Shown piece by piece: positions 23,172 through 34,092 of a stretch of DNA of 64,000 bases (the first letter of the stretch is position 1; every line of letters starts with the position of its first letter). Both the position numbers and the translations under genes were made by a program. The notes below the pieces were generated by a model that ran no database searches, had not been told where the DNA came from, and saw nothing but the letters and a program-made list of their open reading frames with translations. This stretch comes from Aurifilum marmelostoma (Eukaryota > Ascomycota > Sordariomycetes > Diaporthales > Cryphonectriaceae), in NCBI GenBank assembly GCA_027559495.1, contig JAMXSV010000028.1, forward strand, positions 1,488,001-1,552,000. Reading direction: 5' to 3'.

Positions 23172-25353
23172 TCACCCTTCCACATCTCTATCGTGGTCAT
23201 CTTCCCTATCACGCCCACCAAACATGGCCTGATTCTCCCAGGGCTCACGAGGTGTCTCGCCCCTGTCTCCCTGCTGCACTCTCATGTCATCAATCACGTC
23301 GGCCAGCCGCTCCGCTTCCAGCTTTCCGCGCTCCGCATCGACAAAGTAGATCAGCGGTGCGGGCAGGCCCACCAGGACGGCCAGGAACCAGAACGCTGGC
23401 CGGATCTCGCCTGTCGCCTCGATGATGCTCGCCACGATGAACGGCCCGAACACGCTCGAGCCCTTGTCCGTGATCGCATACAGGGCGTAGAAGGCCGCCT
23501 CTGACCCGGGTGGAATCAGCTCCCCGTAGACGGCCCGGCAGTAGCTGCTGAGACCACCCATGACGAACCCGTAGACGGCAGCAAGCGGGAACATCTCCCA
23601 GGGCTGCTGTAGACCGCCAACCCCCCATGCCTGGACGAAGGGCAGGTACCCGAGGAGACCGTACAGGGGGATGAGCTCGAACAGGCCGATGCAGGCCAGG
23701 AGTGTCTGGTGCGGCTTGAGGTTGAACCGTCGTGATATGTAAGACCACGAGAGGGCGCCGGCGATGCCGGTCGTGGTGGAGATGACGCTGATGAGCCCGA
23801 GCGCCCACGATTCCATCTGGAGGGATGTCTTTGCGAACAGGATGGCGGTCGACGATGACGTGGCGATGGCGTCCGACAGCAGGAACCAGGCCCCGAGGAA
23901 GAGAACAATGTCCACCAGCTGCCGTGCCAGCTTGACCGTCTTGTACAGCGACTTCCACGCGAACGCCGTATAGGACACGAGCGCCCTGAGCCCCTTGCGG
24001 TTCTCTCCTGCCGGCAGGGGTGGTCCCGGTCGCGGCCGAAGCCAGAATGCTGCCGGTATCGTGAATGCGGCCCACCAGGCTCCGATGATGAACAGCACAA
24101 CTCGGAGCGACCAGGTGGTGCTGTTCATCTGGACCAGGATCAAGATGGCAACGCACTGGACAAAAAGGCCGGCCGCATAGCCGATGCCGATGCCCTTGGC
24201 GGAGATTTCTGTCGAGAGCTTGAGCTCCATAGAGGTCTGGTCCTCGTGGGTCATGGTCTTTACGAGGCCGTTGCGGGCTTCGTCACGCAGGAGGCCGGTC
24301 ATGGAGTTGTTGTCCTCCATAGTCTGCGTCTCCTCCGCGTCCGAAGCATCATCCGCCGTAGGTGTCCCTGCGCATTTGCTGGCCCACAGCATCCTCGGGT
24401 GGTACCTGACCAGGAGCGGCAGAAAGGAGTTGAGCAGCACAAACGAAGCACCGAAAGCCACATTTGAGACGATGGCTAGCACGGAACCAAGTATGTATAG
24501 GTTTTTCGAGATGAAGATGTACAGCATCACGCTGGCGCTGCCGATCCAGGCGAAGCTCAGGAGGAGCTTCTTGCGGTACTGTCCGTGGTCCGCGGCAGAG
24601 CTGATACTCACCACGAGGAGCGCCTGCAACAAGACGCTGATGCTGAAGGTGTACATGGCGAAGCTTGCCGTGTTGATCTCGACGCCGAGGACATGCACGA
24701 CACACTGCTTGCCGTCATCGTTCATCTTGTCGTTGCTCGGACCGCATGGCTTTCCATTCTTGAGCAGGGTGCCGTTTTCTCTGGCAAGGCTCTCAAGGAG
24801 GATTGGGATGAACGAGCCTGGAGACTGTAAGTCAGCAACAGAAGTGGATCGATACCTTCAATCACAACTAATGTCCAAAGTCGCCTCATGAGAATATTCT
24901 CACGTACCGATTGCTGTGATAAGTCAGAAATGATAGTCCTTTTAGTGTAGACTCGGGCGAAAAGAGAGGGTCACTCACCACAAATGACATAAGTCTCGGC
25001 TGCAAAGGCGTACATGTACCATCCTCTAAGCTCCCTCGAGCTCGTCGCTGTCGGGAAACGGTCAGAACCTGCACCGGAGAAAGAGAAGAGAGAACCTGCG
25101 ATGCAGGCGAGAACATGAGTCTGCCGGTACTTACGCCTCGTGTCCTCCCCTGGATACCGCACGGGGGTGCCGGCGCTGCTCCCTATGCGTGGCGACATGG
25201 TGTTGGAGTCGGTGTCGTCATCCGAGTCCCTGGAAAGTTCGTCGTCCGCCTCGATGCCCGAGCCCTGAGAGAGGAAGGACTTCTTGGAGACGTATGACTG
25301 GCTTGACTGGAATCGCAGCAAAGGAGGTTGTTTTTGTTGTCGTCCTTGTTGCT

Positions 25354-25408
<55 letters not shown>

Positions 25409-25480
25409 ACGAAACTGAGAGCCGGAGGCGGTTGGAATAGTAGTAGTAGTAATAGGACGGGGTTCGTTGTGCGGAGCCAT
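23172..25480 (-). CDS. ATG22: Vacuolar amino-acid effluxer Atg22 (autophagy-related)
   Basis: The four exons are 25480-25135, 25047-24979, 24913-24908 and 24817-23172, all introns in phase 1, giving 688 residues. The N-terminal cytosolic part (about 115 residues) carries a poly-Q run of about 20 and a serine-rich, acidic stretch. The transporter body has about a dozen hydrophobic segments of the major-facilitator type. It opens with RELRGWYMYAFAAETYVIC and the conserved SFIPILLESLARENG segment. Between the two halves lies a large loop at about residues 240-315. The third exon is only 6 nt and contributes the residues that make AIGSFIP continuous. Atg22 exports amino acids from the vacuole after autophagic breakdown. 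The C-terminus is charged and ends RDREDDHDRDVEG. The chosen ATG is the only one in frame before the poly-Q region. Confidence 0.92.
24908..24913 (-). other. ATG22: 6-nt micro-exon of ATG22
   Basis: CAATCG on the coding strand is preceded by TTATCACAG and followed by GTACGT. With it the junction reads VICAIGSFIP, the expected family length. Skipping it leaves VICGSFIP, two residues short. Confidence 0.75.
25348..25409. repeat. Coding CAG/CAA array (poly-Q of Atg22)
   Basis: About 20 glutamine codons, mixed CAG and CAA on the minus strand, within ATG22 exon 1. Confidence 0.9.
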
Positions 25481-26894
25481 CCCTTCAGAAGGGGGCACTG
25501 CAGCACTTGCACTGCACTGCACTGCACTGCGCCTGCTGGCTGGACGGGCGCCCGCTGTCTGACAGGGCGCGGGAGGGCTATCTTTAGCGTGGTCCGGCCT
25601 CCTAGTGCGCCGTGCGACAATAAGCTTAGCGGCAGCGTGCTACTAGTATGTATGTAAGTGTTGTTACAGGCTGTTACTAGAGGCCAGGCCGACTTGTCCT
25701 CATAGCGGGCTGCGTGTTGCTGGCTGCCCCTCCTGTGGTGTCTGCTCTCAGTGGCTGGCTGGCTGGCTGGGTTTGGGCTGGGCTGTCTCGGTGAGACCGG
25801 TCAGCGGGCCATCAGGCCTGTAAAAACAGCCCTGGCATCCACAACAGCGTGGTTTCAACTCAGGTTCCGAAGCGCGCTGGCCCTCAGAGCGGGCATACAG
25901 CACGGCACTTATTCCATGACCTAGTGTGGTATGTCGATATCTGAGGAGGAAAAGGAAGCAGCGGACGGGAAGGAGAGAGGGGGGGAAGAGATGAAAAATG
26001 ACGACGATGAAGATCAGTGAGAGTGGTGACACATAGGGAGCGGAAGACGGGGGTGGGAATGAGGGCAGGGACACGGGAAGACATAAAAGAAAAAGAAGAA
26101 GAAAAAAATTAAAGAATAAAAGAAGGCTTAGCAGGAGGAAGTTTTGGTTGGGCTCATGATGGACGGGACGCGCAAGGAGCGGTAAGACATGAACCCACCC
26201 CCTGCTCGTGACTCCAAAATTTGGGGGTCGGGCCTTTCCTCGAAGATTCTCGTCGAAACCCCCCTCCTCTATCCCCCCCCCACGTGCCTTGTCCTTTGTT
26301 TTGCCTAATTCTGATGACGAGTATTCTTCTTCTTCTTCTTCTTCTTCTTCTTCTGCTTCTTTTTGAATCTCTCCTGAATTATAATACTTGGTTGGTTAAT
26401 ATAGGTGAAGCACTTCTCTCCCGAGGCTATCAGCGAGTCATGGCCACTGTATTATACTTTATGTAATGAGTAGAAAAGAAAACAAAGAGAAATAGAAGCC
26501 GATCAAGCCAGTCTCGGGTCACCTTACTGCTGCTATACAGTAATCGTCGTGAGTCCGGAATGGTCGAGGTTACCTCTGTTGCATCCTCATAAACTTTCAG
26601 CCATCCAGCCTACACTCCACTGACGTCTTACACATCGCCTGATTCTCATCTTCTGATCTCAAAGCAGCACACCTGAATCGAAGGGGGGTATAGCTTTCGA
26701 TTGGCGACCGAGGCCCATGATTCAGATATAACCGACAATACCACGCTGTGTGGTCAGGTGAGCTAATGAACCGTTCTTCAAAGACAAGGAAGGAAAAGGG
26801 AAAAGAGAGGGGGAAAAAAAGAAAGGATATCGGATATCATTCAATAGCAAGTAAAAAACGCCTCTATCCGCCGCCGCACAGCGCAGCCACCCCT
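25481..26894. other. Intergenic region upstream of ATG22
   Basis: A GCACT pentamer repeated about five times at 25503-25531 lies directly upstream of the ATG22 start. A (TTC)n tract lies at 26322-26354. No gene recognised. Confidence 0.55.
26322..26354. repeat. (TTC)n microsatellite
   Basis: About 10 TTC units. Confidence 0.9.
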
Positions 26895-27690
26895 TTACTT
26901 CTTGAAGATGCCCGTGATCTTGGCCTTCAGCTTGTCCGCCAGCCCCTTGGGCCCTGCTGCAGCTCCAGCAGCGGCGCCGCTCTCCTCCTTGCCCTTGTGG
27001 TCGTGGCCGCCTGCGTGGTGCTCGTTCCCGGCGCCGCCGCGGCCCACGTGGTAGTCCTGGTTCTCCATCGAGGGCCTCATGGCCCCCCTCCGGCACCACC
27101 TCCTTGTCCTGCCTGGGCTCGGCCGCGTTCTTGCCGATGATGTTTGCCGCGCCTGCCAAACTCGAGATTAGATTTCATCATCCTTGTATTTTTTTCTTCT
27201 TTTTTTTTGATTTTCGAGAAAAACAAGAGGCATTGTAGAACAAGAAGAGCCCAGACACACTGGCTCAGACCATCCATGGCCCTTATCGGACACGGCTGAC
27301 GTCTGCCGGCGGACCTCGGAGCGATGGAGCCGAAAGGGAAAACCAGCCACGCGAAGAAGATAAGACCATTGAAAAAAAAGAGTCCAAAGTCCGCTCTCTC
27401 GAGGGCAATTGCTCATTTCCCCCTCGCCCAGCCCAAAGCACACATCCCCGTAGGTGACAAGGCAGGCCAGCCCGCCAGCCAGCCAGCTACATGAGAAGGG
27501 GAATGGTCTTATCTCTCACGGACTCAAGAAGAGAATGACTTGGGTGTGTCTGTCACATACCTCCTCGCCCGGTGCTCACGCCCGTGCCCTCGTCTGCAGC
27601 CCTCACAATCTCAGCATCCGCGTACTTGGTATCATCCGGCGTGATGTTGCCAGCGCCTCCACGGCCGTGCGAAACTTCTGGTCCGGTCAT
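26895..27690 (-). CDS. Small glycine-rich GRGGAGN-repeat protein (DUF3602-like); frame broken by one extra base
   Basis: There are two exons, 27690-27561 and 27152-26895. The ATG opens MTGPEVSHGRGGAGNITPDD. The first exon ends in a second GRGG, and its phase-1 splice produces GRGGAANIIGKNAAE. Further on, the next repeat (HVGRGGAGNEHHAGG) and the C-terminus KLKAKITGIFKK lie one base out of frame. Removing one C from the C6 run at 27083-27088 joins them into a protein of about 128 residues. Repeated [YH]GRGGAGN motifs define the fungal DUF3602 family, whose function is not established. The C-terminal lysine-rich amphipathic helix could contact membranes, but that is speculation. The intron (about 410 nt) is long for this window and includes a T-rich tract near its acceptor. 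Confidence 0.72.
27083..27088. other. Frame-breaking C6 run in the DUF3602-like gene
   Basis: Coding-strand G6 in the context VVPEGG. The upstream AANIIGKNAAE frame and the downstream MRPSMENQDYHVGRGGAGN frame differ by exactly one base at this run. Confidence 0.75.
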
Positions 27691-28842
27691 CTTGGAGCGA
27701 CGACTCTTTGGAGGAGATGTAACGTTTGTGATGAAGTAGTCTTTGGTGTTTGTGTTGTTGTGCCTGTACAAGCAGAGAGGACTACTCGGTTCACCTCGAT
27801 TTGGCCTGAATGAGAAGGGGGGGGGGGGGGAAACAACAAAGACGATGGTAAGATTTATCTCGAATGTGAGAATAATGGACCTTGTTTTTCTTCTTCTCTT
27901 TTCCTCGTGTTTCCTGCTTTCTTCAGATGGCGTGATGGTCTAAGAAAGCAAAAGTAAACCAGCCACCAAGAAAAAACAAGAAGTAGTCACCGGGGAAAAG
28001 AAGACAGGACCCTTTTTATAAGGAGCCAAGAACAAGGCTGTCTGCATGCGCCTGGAGCATTTTAGCAGCTGCGACGTCGGTCTGGCCCTGGCTCCCTAAA
28101 AACAGGCTCCTGGCCCTCCCAAAGAAAAACAAGTGGCGCCCATATGAATTCATTCGCGATATCAGCTTATAAAAAAAAAAAAAAAAAAAAAAAAAAGAAG
28201 AGACCGCCGCCGCATGCGAACGAGTCTCCCTTCCTTCATCCAGCGCCTTGCTGCCGCCCAAGCCAAAGTTACTGCCCTTCCCTTCCGTTCTACTGGGCTG
28301 TGTGACGTCACCCCCAAGCCCTGTGTAGAGATAAGATCAAAAGCCCAGTGACACTTTCCGCCGGGTCCCTGGGCGAGATGGGAAACAACATATCGGTGAT
28401 GATCAAATCTTATGACAACGAGGAACAGCCGCTCCCGGTCATGCTTACCCTGGGGGTTTAACGGGAGCAACCCTTCTTTTCCTGCTGGACTGTGCCCGGC
28501 TGTCAGACCCGGGCGGACCACATGGGAGATCGTAAAGGGTTAGTTTAATGTCTTGGAAAAATGCTATGTACTAACTAAGGCCAGCCTCTGTGGGGCATCT
28601 AGAAGCCGCTGCTGGGGCCATCCATCTACATACTTATGATACTCGTACAGCAAACTCCAGGCAGCACATGGGCGGGCCATGGACATAGATGAATCACATT
28701 CAGCAGCCAAGAAACAAAGCATGATTGTACCACTTAAATTGTATATCTCAGGCTGTCTGCACACAACATTATAGACTATTTACCGCAGTCCCATTCAACA
28801 AATCTTCTTTCTGGTCATTCTGTCCTTCACCCGTCATCCGTC
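27691..28842. other. Intergenic region between FUN30 end and DUF3602-like start
   Basis: It contains a G10 run near 27819, a 26-A run at 28171-28196 and otherwise unique sequence. No gene seen. Confidence 0.6.
28171..28196. repeat. Poly-A tract of 26
   Basis: An uninterrupted A26 preceded by GCTTAT. No target-site duplication or retroelement body is recognisable beside it. Confidence 0.9.
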
Positions 28843-31800
28843 CTACTCGTCGCTCTTTGGGGGCGTCAGGTAACAGTCGTCAGTGGTGGAGCCACCGCCC
28901 TCTCCCTTCATGATTGCCTCCGTAACATTTGCGACAACATTCTCCGCACTCTCCATGTCTCCGGACTTCTCCATGTTCTCGGCGTCGCCCGTGATCTGGT
29001 TGGCGAGCTCCAGCTTCACCTTACATGCCTTGTAGATCAGCTCGTCGATCGTACCCTTCGTGATCAGCCGGATCACCTCGACCTCTTTCTGCTGTCCCAG
29101 TCGGTGGACTCGGTTCTCGGCTTGGATGTCCAGCTGAGGATTGTCTGACTGATCAAAGATGATGATCTTGTTCGCGCCCGTCAGATTGAGGCCCACGCCG
29201 CCAGCCACCGTCGTGAGGAGAAACACGGGGATTGATGCGTCCCTTTGGAACTCATCCACCAGGTTCTGACGTTCCGAAACCGTTGTCGAGCCGACCAGCA
29301 GGCGGTATTTAATTCTCGACTCGCTAAGGCATTCCTGGATGATGTCGAGGCTCTTTGTGAAGGGCGAGAAGACCAGCACGCGATCACCGTCTTGCCGGAA
29401 TTCCTTCACGAGCTCGAGAAGCTTCTGCAGCTTGCCGCTCTCGTACCATGAGCCCTCTGGGCAGTCGAAGTTTGACACGCACTCAAAGTCCCGGCACCAC
29501 AGGTGAAGCTGGAAATCCGAGTATGACTTCAGCTCGTCCTCCATGTGTCGGAGGTTGGTCTGGTCTATCCTGGACGGGGCCCTCTCCATCAGAATCTTGG
29601 CCATCTTCTCGCACTTCTTGTCAGTGAAGAAGCGCCTGAACAGTTGGGGGTTGGTCGCAGCCTTTCGCAGCTGAATCCAGGGATTGTTCTCGTCGTTCTT
29701 GCGCTTGTATGCCGTGCCCTTCTGACCCTTTGCTCGGCGGAAATCGTCAACAAGATCATCGTACACGTTCTTCTGGGCCTCGGGCATGTCACAATAGATA
29801 ACTCTGCGCGTCTTGGAGGGCAGCGCCGATACCTTGTCCTTCTTGCGCACCAAGATGAAGGGCTCCAGGATGCTTCGGGCGCGCTGGATGCGGTCGCTCA
29901 GAAGAGTGGCGCCCTCGCTGACCTCCTTTAGGGACGCCTTCTGCATGAACAGTTCCTCGATGCACTCGCGGTCCCGATGAAAGAGTTGCGGTGAGATAAA
30001 ATTCAGAAGCGTCATCATCTCCATGATGTTGTTCTGGATGGGTGTGCCCGTGATCAAGATCTTCCATTTGGCCTTGATCCGGCTGAGGTCTGAGTAGGTC
30101 TTGGTCTTGGCATTCTTCAGTCGGTGGCCCTCATCAAAAAAGGCTGCGTTGATACCGATCTTGGACATCCAGCTAGCATCCTTGGTACGGCTCATCTGAG
30201 AGAACGAGGTGAGGATGACGTGGTAGTCCTCAGACGATTCCAGGATGTCTTCGGCTAGCTCATCTCGCTTTTCGGGGGGTCCGGAGTACACCACCACGGA
30301 CAGCTCCGGCGCAAACGCGGCAAACTCCTGCTGCCAATTATCGACCAGCGTCGGGGGAACGACGACCAGGTTGGGCGCAGGCTTATTCTGTAGGATGCCG
30401 GCCTCGCGTGTGTCTTGGAGTAGCGCCAAGAAGGATATGACCTGAAGAGTCTTTCCTGTGCCCATATCATCTGCCAGAATGCCGCCGAAGCCACGAGAAT
30501 AGAGCTGCCACATCCAGTTCATCCCGTAGAGCTGGTGCGGGAAGAGCTTGCCGACGACCAGCGTGGGCTCCTTGGGGAAGGGCAGTACACCGGAGTCGGT
30601 GGGGCTCTTGACCGAATCGTCGAGGTTGCCGAATCTGTCCATCTTCCAGCCTTCGATCTTGGCCCTGATGATGGTGCCCTGGGTTTCGCACTGCTCGACC
30701 ACCCTGTCGATCGCATTCAGACGCTTGATGTGCTGGTTGAGCTCTTGGAACACATCCTCTCCAAGCTCGACTTTCTCCTTCCTCTTGCGTACCGTCTTGA
30801 AGTGGTACACGGCTCTGACCTGATGGATGCTGTAAAAGGGGCGCTTGGAGATGAAGATCTTGGCGTTGTCCTTGGAGATCTTTGCGTCTGCGGCCAGCTG
30901 ATCCACAGTGCATGTCTCCAGGTACTGCATGATCTTGACAGCACGCTTCACTCCGACCCGAGGCTGCTCGAGGTCCTGCTGCTTCGCAGACTGAGCCTTC
31001 TGTGGGCCATCCTCGTCCTCCTCACTCTCCTCGTCCGACCCAGACTGGTAGGCATCCCCGTCATCCTTAATGCTGGAATTGGATGCATTGTCATTGTCGG
31101 ACTCGGAGTCTACGAGACTGATGAGAGGGGCGGCTGAAGGCTGCGAGGAGTTGGTGGCATTGGCGGGGTTACGTCCTCGGACAAGGCGCCTGCGCTTTGG
31201 TTCAGGGACAGGAGACGGGCTGAGGGACGCACTGGAGCGCTTGGGGGAGGATGGCAGTCGTTCAAGACCTCCGCCACCACCCAGCAGAGCCTTCTCAGCA
31301 GCGTTCATATCATCCTTCATGCGCGTAAGCACGGCGGCGCAGAGGTACAGGGAGAACTTGCGGCCTGTCTTCTCGCGAAGCTTCCTGGCCCGCATCTGGG
31401 TGCGGACGTCGTATTTCTTCTCGAAGTCAGCTGCCTGCTGGGCAGCCTTGGCGGCTCGAGAGTCGTTCTTGGCCGGACTGGCAGGCACCTTTCGCTGGAA
31501 CGAGGTAGGCTTGATGTCGGCACGGTTGGACCGGCCACTGTCCGAGCTGTCCGAGCGAACGTGGTACTTGGGGCTCCGGTGAAGCTCATCACTAGACTCA
31601 GCAGGGCTTGGCTTGCGGTTGGTCATGCGGCTGGCGGTCCTGGTTCCATCTGCCTGGATCTCGACCCTAATTCCGTCCGATCGGATCTCGACTGTTGTCC
31701 CGTCTGGCTTCCTGGAGACAGTCTTGGTGATGACGTTCTGGGGCGGACGATAGATGGACCCAGAAGGGAGCATGCCCAAGATGGAAGGACGGGCTCGCTG

Positions 31801-32259
31801 TTGCTGGACAGGAGACGACTTGAAGGGCGAAGAACGGGCAACCTCTATCTTGCCTGCTGGGGAGGACTTATCGCTGTAGGGTGAGGCGCGGCCAACAGGA
31901 GAAGAGGAGCCAGTGGCTCGGCCCTTGGTGCTCAAGCCCATGGTTGGGCGATCGGTGACCTGAGTGGGCTGAGTGCCGGCCAGGGACGTATACTTGGAAC
32001 CGTTCAGAGTAGAGCGGTTGATGATTTGGGTGGGCTGAGTGCCCTTGGAGTGGTTGGCCTTGGTCCCACCAAGCGTCTTTCGGCCGACGACCTGGGTAGG
32101 CTGGGTGAAATAAGGCGACGAGTAGTCAGGTTCAAGACCATCTTCGTCGTCACTCAGGTTGATAGGGTTCTTCTGTGACCCTCGACCGCTTGTGGGCACT
32201 GCCTTGGCGCGGTACCCAAATCTCTCGGGCGAGGTGAGTGGTGATGACGAGAAGACCAT
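28843..32259 (-). CDS. FUN30: SNF2-family chromatin remodeller Fun30/SMARCAD1
   Basis: A single intron-free frame encodes 1138 residues. The disordered N-terminal 300 residues contain an acidic SUMO-interaction-like patch (NPINLSDDEDG). They also contain three TQPTQ repeats starting at residues 52, 74 and 96, exactly 22 residues apart, and many SP/SSP sites. A helical segment at about 450-500 precedes the ATPase. Lobe 1 begins LFPHQLYGMNWMWQLYSRGF. Its Walker A motif is DDMGTGKT (K603), where most relatives have GLGKT, and its motif II is DEGH (709-712). TGTPIQNNIMEM and LLNFISP are also present. Lobe 2 carries VLVFSPFTKSLDIIQECL, TVAGGVGLNLTGANKIIIFD and the arginine-finger motif NRVHRLGQ. 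DEGH and the overall order fit Fun30/SMARCAD1, which promotes DNA end resection and heterochromatin maintenance. An INO80 or Rad54 identity is less likely because the lobes lack their characteristic insertions. Confidence 0.9.
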   Translation of the reverse strand: MVFSSSPLTSPERFGYRAKAVPTSGRGSQKNPINLSDDEDGLEPDYSSPYFTQPTQVVGRKTLGGTKANHSKGTQPTQIINRSTLNGSKYTSLAGTQPTQVTDRPTMGLSTKGRATGSSSPVGRASPYSDKSSPAGKIEVARSSPFKSSPVQQQRARPSILGMLPSGSIYRPPQNVITKTVSRKPDGTTVEIRSDGIRVEIQADGTRTASRMTNRKPSPAESSDELHRSPKYHVRSDSSDSGRSNRADIKPTSFQRKVPASPAKNDSRAAKAAQQAADFEKKYDVRTQMRARKLREKTGRKFSLYLCAAVLTRMKDDMNAAEKALLGGGGGLERLPSSPKRSSASLSPSPVPEPKRRRLVRGRNPANATNSSQPSAAPLISLVDSESDNDNASNSSIKDDGDAYQSGSDEESEEDEDGPQKAQSAKQQDLEQPRVGVKRAVKIMQYLETCTVDQLAADAKISKDNAKIFISKRPFYSIHQVRAVYHFKTVRKRKEKVELGEDVFQELNQHIKRLNAIDRVVEQCETQGTIIRAKIEGWKMDRFGNLDDSVKSPTDSGVLPFPKEPTLVVGKLFPHQLYGMNWMWQLYSRGFGGILADDMGTGKTLQVISFLALLQDTREAGILQNKPAPNLVVVPPTLVDNWQQEFAAFAPELSVVVYSGPPEKRDELAEDILESSEDYHVILTSFSQMSRTKDASWMSKIGINAAFFDEGHRLKNAKTKTYSDLSRIKAKWKILITGTPIQNNIMEMMTLLNFISPQLFHRDRECIEELFMQKASLKEVSEGATLLSDRIQRARSILEPFILVRKKDKVSALPSKTRRVIYCDMPEAQKNVYDDLVDDFRRAKGQKGTAYKRKNDENNPWIQLRKAATNPQLFRRFFTDKKCEKMAKILMERAPSRIDQTNLRHMEDELKSYSDFQLHLWCRDFECVSNFDCPEGSWYESGKLQKLLELVKEFRQDGDRVLVFSPFTKSLDIIQECLSESRIKYRLLVGSTTVSERQNLVDEFQRDASIPVFLLTTVAGGVGLNLTGANKIIIFDQSDNPQLDIQAENRVHRLGQQKEVEVIRLITKGTIDELIYKACKVKLELANQITGDAENMEKSGDMESAENVVANVTEAIMKGEGGGSTTDDCYLTPPKSDE

Positions 32260-33503
32260 GATGCCGCTCTTGCAGGTCCAACGTACAAAGCAACAAACAG
32301 GGAATCGAACTAATCAACACGCACCGCGCGGAGAAAATGCAGCACTATGCCGGTGAGTAGGTGTAGTAAGTGACAAAAAGACAAAAGGGTGCGGAGGAAA
32401 CGAGGAAGAAGGGTGAAGAGGGGTGGGGGTGTTCGCGTTGAGTGAAGTCGAGGTCGAACTCGTCTTTCCAGATAAGTGACGCGTTTGCAGACTTGAACGA
32501 GGGCGCACAGCTGAATCAGACAAACTCGAGTTTCAACAATTGACAGAGACAGGAACAGGAAGACAAGACGTTGGGCTCCGTTCCATGCAGGGTTCTGGAG
32601 AGTCGAGGGGAGGACGCAGGTACTTGAATGAAGGTGTGAAATCGAAATCCCACCCCTAGCGTTATTGTGCCTGCGGGACCCTGGCCTTTTGTGGAGACTG
32701 TGCCAGAAATATTGAGAAAAAACGAAGGATAGAAGTCGCGATTTAAACACGCTTAGCCGGCCGCTAGGAACCACCGGCCCATCCTCTCTAACGCGATGAC
32801 ACGTGCAAGCTTCAGGTGCAAAAACGCAACAAAGGAGTGAAGGAAAACCCATGGCCGGCATCCACCCGTTGTCATATATGGACCTCCTATATAGAACTCA
32901 CAGAATATTCTAAAATGTGGTAGTTGATTTGATATATATATATAAATATATAGACTTTTTGAGCACATATGGAATCACAGCTAATCAATGCTGGCTTGCA
33001 GAACTGCATGTTATGCCTCGACTTGTCACGTATCAAATGTGCCGCCATGTCACGATACCCGAGCACTATTGTACCTACAGGGGTACTGAGAGCTCTTTTG
33101 ACTAACTCATCAGCTGCTGGCATAATTGACCAGATAGGATGACTAGGAGCTCTCATACGTTTAGACCAGAAAGGAATTAAGAATAAACCACATATCATCA
33201 TAGCAAGAAAAACGAGATCAAACCATAGGATCTTTTGGCTCCAGTTGTCTAGTCAGCTGGGTGTATTATAGTACCCGCACCAAGTCAAGCCACTCACTAC
33301 AAGCACTTTCGGGCCCCCCCCCCTGTCCGGTACCCAACTACTGTACCACAGCTTGTACCGGCTTACCCACATTGCCTCAACTCAGTGTGACCTCACCTCC
33401 CATCATCATACAGCGTGCCGTTTTTTTTTTCTTTTTCTTGTTTCTCGCAAGACCGCCCAACATCATTCACAACAACACACTTAACCCAAACTACGCCGCC
33501 AAG
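32260..33503. other. Divergent intergenic region FUN30-VMA21 with an AT-rich patch
   Basis: This 1.24 kb must contain both promoters. The middle, about 32885-33240, is markedly AT-richer than its surroundings, with TATATA tracts. It encodes on the minus strand an open stretch that includes VFLAMMICGLFLIPFWS but has no supported start. A T10 tract at 33420 and the sequence CTTAACCC precede VMA21. Confidence 0.5.
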
Positions 33504-34092
33504 ATGACCAGTCGCAGAATCATCTCGACAGAGAAGACCATTCTCGATAAAGATGACACCGTAGGCGCCAGCCCCGCAGCCGACCAAAAGTCCGACATCA
33601 AGCCAGCCGTCCCCACGTGAGTTGAGCTCGATCCAGCTATGCCCCCTCCCACGCAGTCCTTTTGTCCCCCCCCCCCAGCCACCGGGGGAGAGGGGCAGAA
33701 AGGGGAAGGGGAAAAAAGAACACTCACCATTTCTGATGATCACTGTGCAGGGACGTCATACTCAAGCTGCTCGGCTTCACACTAGCCATGATCGTCCTGC
33801 CCATCGGGTCCTACTACGCGACGGTCAACACGGTATTCTCAGGTGAAGTCGAGACATCCAAACAAAATTAGACCGCCAACACCAAGCAGCGGTCCTCTGC
33901 AGGACACAGCTGGACTGGGTGTCGTGCTACTACTGCGTTGCTCGTCACTAACAAGCGAGGGCTCCAGGCAATTCGACCTTTGCAGGTGCCCTGGCGGCCA
34001 TCATGGCCAATGTCGTGCTCATCGCCTATGTGATTGTTGCCATGAGGGAGGACCAGTCAGAGCAGCACCAGGAAACGAAGAAGGACCGCTGA
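33504..34092 (+). CDS. VMA21: V-ATPase assembly factor Vma21
   Basis: The three exons are 33504-33616, 33751-33842 and 33968-34092, giving 109 residues. The N-terminal segment MTSRRIISTEKTILDKDD is followed by a first membrane helix (LLGFTLAMIVLPIGSYYATV), a short lumenal loop with FSGNSTFAG, and a second helix (ALAAIMANVVLIAYVIVAM). The protein ends ETKKDR, so the last four residues KKDR form a KKxx dilysine ER-retrieval signal, as in yeast Vma21 (KKED). The protein resides in the ER, assembles the membrane Vo sector of the vacuolar proton pump and accompanies it to the Golgi. Size, two-helix topology, the NST loop and the retrieval tail all match the family. Intron 1 includes C and A homopolymers. 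Confidence 0.95.

Noticed and set aside
28171..28196. A26 tract as a retrotransposon tail
   Set aside because: No element body, open frame or target-site duplication beside it. Long A/T runs are common across this window.
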